Both the position numbers and the translations under genes were made by a program. The notes under the pieces were generated by a model that worked only from the letters and a program-made list of their open reading frames with translations, ran no database searches and had not been told where the DNA came from. Positions 13,726-18,166 of a stretch of 18,166 nucleotides of DNA are shown piece after piece. Source of the DNA: a bacterium (GTDB taxonomy: Bacteria; Verrucomicrobiota; Kiritimatiellia; UBA8416); the NCBI GenBank assembly GCA_020048935.1, contig JAIFLS010000018.1, positions 1 to 18,166 of the forward strand. Reading direction: 5' to 3'. Positions within the stretch are counted from its first letter, which is position 1. Each line of letters begins with the position of its first letter.

Positions 13726-15846
13726 TCACCTGTCCAATAACTCTTTTTGCAACGGCTCCGGCACAATATCGAACTGTACCGGCTCCATTGTGTAACTAGC
13801 CCGCCCGCGAGTCAGTGACCGTATCGCAGTCGAGTACCCAAACAACGCCGCCAGCGGTACGGTCGCGTGTACCGCCTGTATATCCCCTTTCGCGATCATG
13901 TCATTGACCTTCCCGCGCCGGCTGCTCACATCCCCGAGCACCTCTCCCATGTATTCGACCGGCGTGACGATCTCCAGGGCCATGATCGGCTCCAGCATCA
14001 CCGGTGCCGCCGCCATCACAGCCTCCCGGAATGCCATTGTCGCGGCCGTCCGGAACGCCACCTCTGTCGAAAACTCCTGATCCAACCGGACATCCGTCAC
14101 CCGGATATCCGCATCCGTCACCGCATATCGCGAAAGCACCCCTGTCATCGCCCCGTCCTGCAGCCCGCTTACGACGCTCGCACGGAACGGCTCCGGCAAC
14201 AGCCGGGTACTCACCTCTATGCCTATCTCGTTCCCACCCCCGCGCTCCCGCGGCGACACGCTGACCGTCACCCCCGCCACGTGCCGCTGCCCGCCAAGAT
14301 CGCGGTCAAACTGGTGTTCCCGAACCGCCTTTCGCGTTACCGTCTCCTGGTACGCGACCATCGGGCGTCCGGTGTTCGCCGCCACCTTGAACTCACGCAG
14401 CATCCGATCCTTCAAAATCTCCAGGTGCAGCTCACCCATACCGCTGATCACGGTCTGGCCCGTCTCCGGATCCTGCTTCACGATGCAGGTGGGATCCTCG
14501 TCCGCCAGCGACTGGATCGCGGCGGCGAGCTTGTCCTTGTCCGCCCGCGTCCTGGGCTCTACCGCCATGAACATGACCGGCTCCGGAAAACGGATCCGCA
14601 ACAGCTCCACCGGATCATTCTCCGCGCACAGCGTGTCCGCGGTCGTGACACCCTTCAACCCTCCGACTGCCCCGATCTCGCCCGAACACAGGAAATCAAC
14701 TTCATCGCGCGCATCCGCATGTACACGCATCAATCCCATGACCCGCTCGCGTTTCTGCGTCCGGGGATTGTATACGTTCTGCCCCTTTCTCAAGACCCCG
14801 CTGTAGATACGGATATACGCAATCCGACCGACATAAGGATCACTCGAAAGCTTGAATACCAGCGCGCTTAGCGGACCGCCATCATCGGCCTCGCGCCGCA
14901 CCACCGCACCCGTCTTTGGATGATGGCCCTCCGTGGGCGGTACATCCAGGGGCGAAGGCAGGTACTGGACAACCGCGTCCAGCAGCGGCTGCACTCCCTT
15001 GTTCTTGAGAGCAGAGCCGCAGAATACGGGTATCATCTCGTTCGCAACGACAACCCGTCTGATGCCTGCTTTAAGGACGTCTGCAGACAAGTCGCCCTGC
15101 TCGAGATAGGCTTCCAAGACGATTTCGTCTTTTTCAGCAACCTTTTCAACAAGTTCCGCGCGGGCCGCCGTAGCCGCCTCGCGCAATTCATCAGGTATTT
15201 CCATCCGCTGGATCCGCATGCCTTGAGACTCTTCATCAAAGAGCATAGCGCGCATCTCCACCAGATCAACAACCCCTTGGAAGGCTTCTTCCTGCCCCCA
15301 GGGAATCTGCACGGCAACCGCATTCGCATGCAGACGCTCGCGCATTTCGGCAATCACTCGCGCAAAATCAGCCCCCATCCGATCCAGCTTGTTGACGAAG
15401 GCAATTCGCGGAACGTGATAGCGTTCCGCCTGACGCCAGACCGTCTCGGATTGCGGCTGCACACCGCCAACCCCGCAGAAAACCCCGATGGCTCCATCCA
15501 GCACCCGCAGCGAGCGTTCCACTTCGGCAGTGAAATCAACATGCCCCGGTGTATCGATGATATTGACCTGGTGATCCAGCCAATAACACGTCGTCGCCGC
15601 GCTGGTGATCGTGATCCCACGCTCCTTCTCCTGCACCATCCAGTCCATCACGGTGTTGCCGTCGTGCACTTCGCCAAGCTTGTGCACGCGTCCCGCATAG
15701 AACAGGATGCGCTCAGTCGTCGTGGTCTTCCCCGCGTCTATATGCGCAATGATACCGATGTTCCGTACACTGGACAAAGGACGGTCCCGGTCTTCCGCCT
15801 CGCGACGGGAGCCTGCGGAACCCTTGGATTTTTCCTTGTTGTCCAA
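13726..15846 (-). CDS. fusA: Translation elongation factor G, EF-G2-like type (translocation or recycling GTPase)
   Basis: This is a 706-residue EF-G family GTPase in the usual str position. GTPase motifs are intact: AHIDAGKTT (34-42), RGITI (76-80), DTPGH (98-102), NKLD (152-155) and GSALKNKG (277-284). Domains II and III look canonical (SGMGELHLEI at 468-477). Domain IV is not: the usual SGGRGQYGHV block is replaced by FDRDLGGQRHVAGV (513-526), and the tip segment that holds His583 in E. coli reads VRLDQEFST (585-593), with Asp589 at the aligned place. This pattern recalls mitochondrial EFG2 and spirochete-type EF-G2, which work in ribosome recycling. Domain V is normal (GYSTAIRSLTRGRASYTME). 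The start is TTG at 15846 with AGGTG upstream; an in-frame TGA lies nine codons earlier and no ATG is available, but a TTG at codon 24 is an alternative. No tuf follows; rpsJ starts 7 bases later. Family certain; subtype inferred. Confidence 0.9.
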   Translation of the reverse strand: MDNKEKSKGSAGSRREAEDRDRPLSSVRNIGIIAHIDAGKTTTTERILFYAGRVHKLGEVHDGNTVMDWMVQEKERGITITSAATTCYWLDHQVNIIDTPGHVDFTAEVERSLRVLDGAIGVFCGVGGVQPQSETVWRQAERYHVPRIAFVNKLDRMGADFARVIAEMRERLHANAVAVQIPWGQEEAFQGVVDLVEMRAMLFDEESQGMRIQRMEIPDELREAATAARAELVEKVAEKDEIVLEAYLEQGDLSADVLKAGIRRVVVANEMIPVFCGSALKNKGVQPLLDAVVQYLPSPLDVPPTEGHHPKTGAVVRREADDGGPLSALVFKLSSDPYVGRIAYIRIYSGVLRKGQNVYNPRTQKRERVMGLMRVHADARDEVDFLCSGEIGAVGGLKGVTTADTLCAENDPVELLRIRFPEPVMFMAVEPRTRADKDKLAAAIQSLADEDPTCIVKQDPETGQTVISGMGELHLEILKDRMLREFKVAANTGRPMVAYQETVTRKAVREHQFDRDLGGQRHVAGVTVSVSPRERGGGNEIGIEVSTRLLPEPFRASVVSGLQDGAMTGVLSRYAVTDADIRVTDVRLDQEFSTEVAFRTAATMAFREAVMAAAPVMLEPIMALEIVTPVEYMGEVLGDVSSRRGKVNDMIAKGDIQAVHATVPLAALFGYSTAIRSLTRGRASYTMEPVQFDIVPEPLQKELLDR

Positions 15847-15896
15847 GACGGCACCTGTACTTGTTTCTCGATGTCAAAGAACGAACGAAACCTGAA

Positions 15897-16367
15897 CTAC
15901 CACGCGTAGTGCGCAAAAGCCTTGTTGGCCTGCGCCATCTTATGCGTGTCCTCGCGCTTCTTGATGCAGGTGCCCTGGTTATTGAAGGCATCCTGCAACT
16001 CGATCGCGATCGCCTGCTCCATCGGCATTCCCCGGCGTGCAGACGAATACTGTACCAGCCAGCGAAGCGCCAGCGCCAACTGACGGCGCGGGTTGATCTC
16101 GACCGGCACCTGATAGGTGGCACCACCGACACGACGCGACTTCACCTCAACCCGCGGCTTGATGTTGTCGATCGCCTTGATCAGGATGCCGAGCGGATCC
16201 TGCGAGGATTTCTCCTCGATCCGTCCCATCGCCCCGTAAATGATCTTCTCAGCCGTGGTCTTCTTACCCGCCCGCATCACGTAGTTGATCACCCGGGCAA
16301 CCAGCTCGCTGTTATACTTCGGGTCAGGAAGCACCTGCCGCCGTTCTGCTTTTCGTCTCCGTGCCAT
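15897..16367 (-). CDS. rpsG: 30S ribosomal protein S7
   Basis: S7 nucleates assembly of the 30S head by binding the 3' major domain of 16S rRNA and contacts E-site tRNA. The protein is 156 residues, a standard bacterial length. It begins MARRRKAERRQVLPDPKYNS and contains the conserved VARVINYVMRAGKKTTAEKI helix, VGGATYQVPVEI, the RRQLALALRWLVQYS segment, and the C-terminal DTHKMAQANKAFAHYAW, all strongly diagnostic of S7. The ATG lies 25 bases after the rpsL stop; a GTGAGG purine stretch sits somewhat far upstream, so initiation may lean on translational coupling. It is followed after 50 bases by fusA. In E. coli, S7 represses its own str message; I cannot identify that RNA site here. Confidence 0.98.
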   Translation of the reverse strand: MARRRKAERRQVLPDPKYNSELVARVINYVMRAGKKTTAEKIIYGAMGRIEEKSSQDPLGILIKAIDNIKPRVEVKSRRVGGATYQVPVEINPRRQLALALRWLVQYSSARRGMPMEQAIAIELQDAFNNQGTCIKKREDTHKMAQANKAFAHYAW

Positions 16368-16392
16368 ACGCTTCTAACCTCACCTGCGAGCG

Positions 16393-16770
16393 TCAGCTCG
16401 CCTTCTTACGCTTCACACCATATTTAGACCGGCCGCGATTGCGCTTGGCAACCCCCAGACTGTCGAGCGCACCACGGATAATGTGGTAGCGCACACCGGG
16501 AAGATCCTTCACACGACCGCCGCGCACCAGCACCACGCTGTGCTCCTGAAGATTATGCCCCTCGCCTCCAATATACGCGCTGACCTCGAACCCCGAGGTC
16601 AACCGCACACGAGCCACCTTGCGCAGCGCCGAGTTCGGTTTCTTCGGGGTCATCGTCTTGACCTGGAGACAGACACCACGCTTCTGCGGGCAACCCACCA
16701 ACGCACGGGACTTGCTCTTCGTCTTGGGCGTCTGACGGCCCTTTCTCACTAACTGATTAATCGTCGGCAT
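16393..16770 (-). CDS. rpsL: 30S ribosomal protein S12
   Basis: S12 lies at the decoding centre of the small subunit and helps monitor codon-anticodon pairing. The 125-residue frame matches the usual length (about 124). Diagnostic blocks are MPTINQLVRKG at the start, CPQKRGVC near residues 27-34, TPKKPNSALRKVARVRL at 41-57, GEGHNLQEHSVVLVRGGRVKDLPGVRY from about 70, and SKYGVKRKK at the end. Lys43 and Lys88, the positions where streptomycin-resistance changes are known, are both the wild-type lysine. Asp89, the site that can be methylthiolated, is present. The start is ATG, with a purine-rich GAGGAAGCAAGG just upstream. It opens the str block, 68 bases after the rpoC tail, and is followed by rpsG after 25 bases. 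The spacer before it is AT-rich, but I cannot assign a convincing promoter. Confidence 0.98.
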   Translation of the reverse strand: MPTINQLVRKGRQTPKTKSKSRALVGCPQKRGVCLQVKTMTPKKPNSALRKVARVRLTSGFEVSAYIGGEGHNLQEHSVVLVRGGRVKDLPGVRYHIIRGALDSLGVAKRNRGRSKYGVKRKKAS

Positions 16771-16838
16771 ACCTTGCTTCCTCTACTTTTTGCAAACGGA
16801 CGGACACTCTATCAAAACATGTATGGATAATTCAAGAC

Positions 16839-17039
16839 TTATTTATCCCATAATTGATCAAATTTTCTCTCCGCTTCCTGGATATCGATCATATCCGCCT
16901 CCGCGATCGGTTCGGCCTTCTGCACCAGCCTGATCTTGTGATGCAACGGGAACCCGGTACCGCCCGGTATCAGATGCCCCATGATCACGTTCTCCTTGAA
17001 CCCGCGCAGGTAATCCACGCGCCCCAGGGTGGCCGCATC
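16839..17039 (-). pseudogene. rpoC: Displaced C-terminal tail of RNA polymerase beta' (rpoC), out of frame with the main body
   Basis: This frame encodes 66 residues, DAATLGRVDYLRGFKENV followed by IMGHLIPGGTGFPLHHK and an acidic tail ending in KFDQLWDK. The GHLIPGGTG block matches the conserved beta' C-terminal motif (GRLIPAGTG in E. coli). The first 18 residues repeat the last in-frame residues of the upstream piece because the DNA encoding them is duplicated. Removing one 53-base copy fuses the two pieces into a normal beta' end, so this is not a separate gene. It has no start codon or ribosome binding site of its own at the homologous part. Known family role: the extreme C terminus of beta' packs near the omega subunit and the switch region, so its loss would probably be severe. 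The stop is TAA, 68 bases before the rpsL start. Confidence 0.85.
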
Positions 17040-17092
17040 ACGTTCTCCTTGAACCCGCGCAGGTAATCCACGCGCCCCAGGGTGGCCGCATC
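16984..17092. repeat. Perfect tandem duplication in rpoC: 56-base identical copies with a 53-base period
   Basis: Bases 16984-17039 and 17037-17092 are identical over 56 positions; the copies share three bases, so the period is 53. The period is not a multiple of three, so the duplication shifts the rpoC frame. The flanks differ immediately outside (G versus C on the left, A versus G on the right), which gives sharp edges. There are no mismatches between the copies, so the event is either very recent or an artefact of sequence assembly. A repeat close to a common assembly k-mer size (55) at an otherwise intact essential gene makes a graph-joining error plausible. Confidence 0.97.
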
Positions 17093-18166
17093 GGTCAGGA
17101 TGCGCGTCGTATCCTGGAACGAGGCCGCCGAGATGAAGCTGTCCGTCTCCAGCGATGCCTTCGTGATGCCCAGCAGCGACGGCGCCGCCTCGGCCGGGCG
17201 ACGACCTTCGGCCATCGCCTTCTCGTTGACCTCGAGGAAGTATTGCCGCATCGCCTGCTCGCCCCACAGGAATTCCGTGTCGCCGGGATTGGTGATCTTG
17301 ACCTTCCGCAGCATCTGGCGAACGATCACCTCGATGTGCTTGTCGTTGATATCCACACCCTGCAGCCGGTAGACCTGCTGGACCTCGTTGACGAGATACT
17401 CCTGCAGTTCCTGCGGTCCGCACGGTCCGCAAACTTCCAGGATCTCCTGCGGCACGACCGGTCCCTCGGTCAGTTGCTGGCCCTTGCGCACCCGGTCACC
17501 CTTGAAGACCACGATATGCTTGCCCATCGGGATCAGGTGCTCCTCGGTGTCCCCGCTCATCTCATCACGGATGGTCAGGCAGCGGCGTCCGCGCTGGTTC
17601 TCCCCGAAGTCCACAATCCCTTCGATCTTGGCGATCTCCGCCGCATCCTTCGGCATGCGCGCCTCGAACAGCTCCGCCACCCGCGGCAGACCACCGGTAA
17701 TATCCTTCGTCTTGGATTCCTTCCGGGGGGTCTTCGCCAGCAGCGCGCCAGGCAACACCATGTCGCCCTCCTTCGCCACCGTATGCGCACCCGCCGGAAT
17801 ACTGTAGAAACCGAGGATCTCGGGGGACGACTTGCCCGCCGCCACAGTCTCGGCCTCGATGATGATCTGCGGGTGCAGGTTCTCCTTGCTGTCGAGGATA
17901 ACCGTGCCGATCATGCCGGTGGCCTCGTCGACCTCCTTCTTGACCGAGACGTTCTCCACGAAATCATGGAACCGGATGCGCCCCTTCTGCTCCGCTAGCA
18001 CGGGCACGCTGTAGGGATCCCATTTCGCCAGGCAGGCACCTTTCTTGACAGAACCGCCGTTCTCCACCTGTACGATCGAGCCAAGGCCCAGCGTGTAGCG
18101 CTCCACCTCATGCCCAGCCGCGTCAACCACGCTGATCGCGCCGTTCTTGTTGAGCACGACATTGTC
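16985..18166 (-). CDS. rpoC: RNA polymerase beta' subunit, C-terminal part (partial at window edge, frame broken near its 3' end)
   Basis: This is the catalytic-core beta' subunit of RNA polymerase; only the C-terminal 393 residues of the frame lie in the window and the gene enters from the right edge. Family hallmarks are clear: SKTKDITGGLPRVAELFEAR, then DKHIEVIVRQML, and near the end TDSFISAASFQDTTRIL followed by GRVDYLRGFKENV, all typical of the beta' C-terminal clamp and switch region. Right after FKENV the frame goes wrong: a 53-base tandem duplication (16984-17092) makes the ribosome re-read the repeat out of frame, adding about 17 unrelated residues (MRPPWGAW...) and a TGA at 16985-16987. 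The proper C terminus (IMGHLIPGGTG...) lies just downstream in another frame. As written, the protein loses 48 native residues. It sits directly upstream of rpsL, as in many bacteria. The identity is certain; whether the break is biological is not. Confidence 0.95.
   Translation of the reverse strand, partial: DNVVLNKNGAISVVDAAGHEVERYTLGLGSIVQVENGGSVKKGACLAKWDPYSVPVLAEQKGRIRFHDFVENVSVKKEVDEATGMIGTVILDSKENLHPQIIIEAETVAAGKSSPEILGFYSIPAGAHTVAKEGDMVLPGALLAKTPRKESKTKDITGGLPRVAELFEARMPKDAAEIAKIEGIVDFGENQRGRRCLTIRDEMSGDTEEHLIPMGKHIVVFKGDRVRKGQQLTEGPVVPQEILEVCGPCGPQELQEYLVNEVQQVYRLQGVDINDKHIEVIVRQMLRKVKITNPGDTEFLWGEQAMRQYFLEVNEKAMAEGRRPAEAAPSLLGITKASLETDSFISAASFQDTTRILTDAATLGRVDYLRGFKENVMRPPWGAWITCAGSRRT

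Noticed and set aside
13867..15909. Two plus-strand open frames of about 330 codons opposite fusA
   Set aside because: Their composition mirrors the antisense of a GC-rich gene and they cross strongly conserved EF-G domains; no independent evidence of coding.
16771..16838. Promoter for the str genes in the AT-rich spacer before rpsL
   Set aside because: A TTGAAT -35-like box (16835-16830) exists, but the best -10 candidate at proper spacing (GATAGA) matches only three of six positions; too weak to call.
16839..17432. A 197-codon frame at the rpoC end as a separate gene
   Set aside because: Only its last 66 residues are rpoC-like; the rest is an out-of-frame reading of the rpoC body, and the structure is fully explained by the tandem duplication.
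1..18166. A hidden defence, mobile or otherwise new system
   Set aside because: Every stretch is accounted for by conserved housekeeping genes with short spacers; no foreign base composition, integrase, repeat array or unknown gene was seen.

Overview
The window is a single co-directional run of housekeeping genes, all on the minus strand, and it is read from high to low coordinates. It begins inside the 3' end of rpoC (RNA polymerase beta') and continues through the str (rpsL-rpsG-fusA), S10 (rpsJ to rpsQ), spc (rplN to rpmJ) and alpha (rpsM to rplQ) blocks. Thirty complete genes and one partial gene fill almost all of it. The widest spacers inside the cluster are about 80 bases, so no stretch over 300 bases lacks a gene. 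I found no plus-strand gene, tRNA, rRNA, insertion sequence, CRISPR array or phage signal. The long plus-strand open frames are antisense shadows typical of GC-rich coding DNA.

The source is a bacterium with fairly GC-rich DNA. The layout fits the PVC group (Verrucomicrobiota, Kiritimatiellota or Lentisphaerota): rpoC-rpsL-rpsG-fusA joined directly to rpsJ with no tuf, zinc-binding S14 and L36, no rpmD, and an extended alpha-subunit N terminus (RFEMPK). This placement is inference from remembered gene order and protein flavour; a 16S or concatenated r-protein tree would decide it.

Layout by position: rpoC 3' end (18166 to about 16839), rpsL, rpsG, fusA (16770 to 13726), rpsJ to rpsQ (13718 to 8729), rplN to rpmJ with secY and map (8705 to 2619), rpsM, rpsK, rpoA, rplQ (2536 to 116), and a 115-base tail with nothing recognised. 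Together the genes make 26 ribosomal proteins, one elongation factor, two RNA polymerase subunits, the SecY translocon channel and methionine aminopeptidase. The tight packing (several 4 to 17 base overlaps) implies long polycistronic transcripts and translational coupling.

Most of this is ordinary, and I see no new biological system. The points worth a second look are: a perfect 53-base-period tandem duplication that frameshifts rpoC near its 3' end (real mutation or assembly error); a str-operon EF-G whose domain IV looks like the recycling-type EF-G2 class rather than the canonical translocase; an unusually acidic N-terminal extension on S11; the absence of rpsD, rpmD, adk, infA and tuf from their usual slots; and several strongly supported TTG or GTG start codons.
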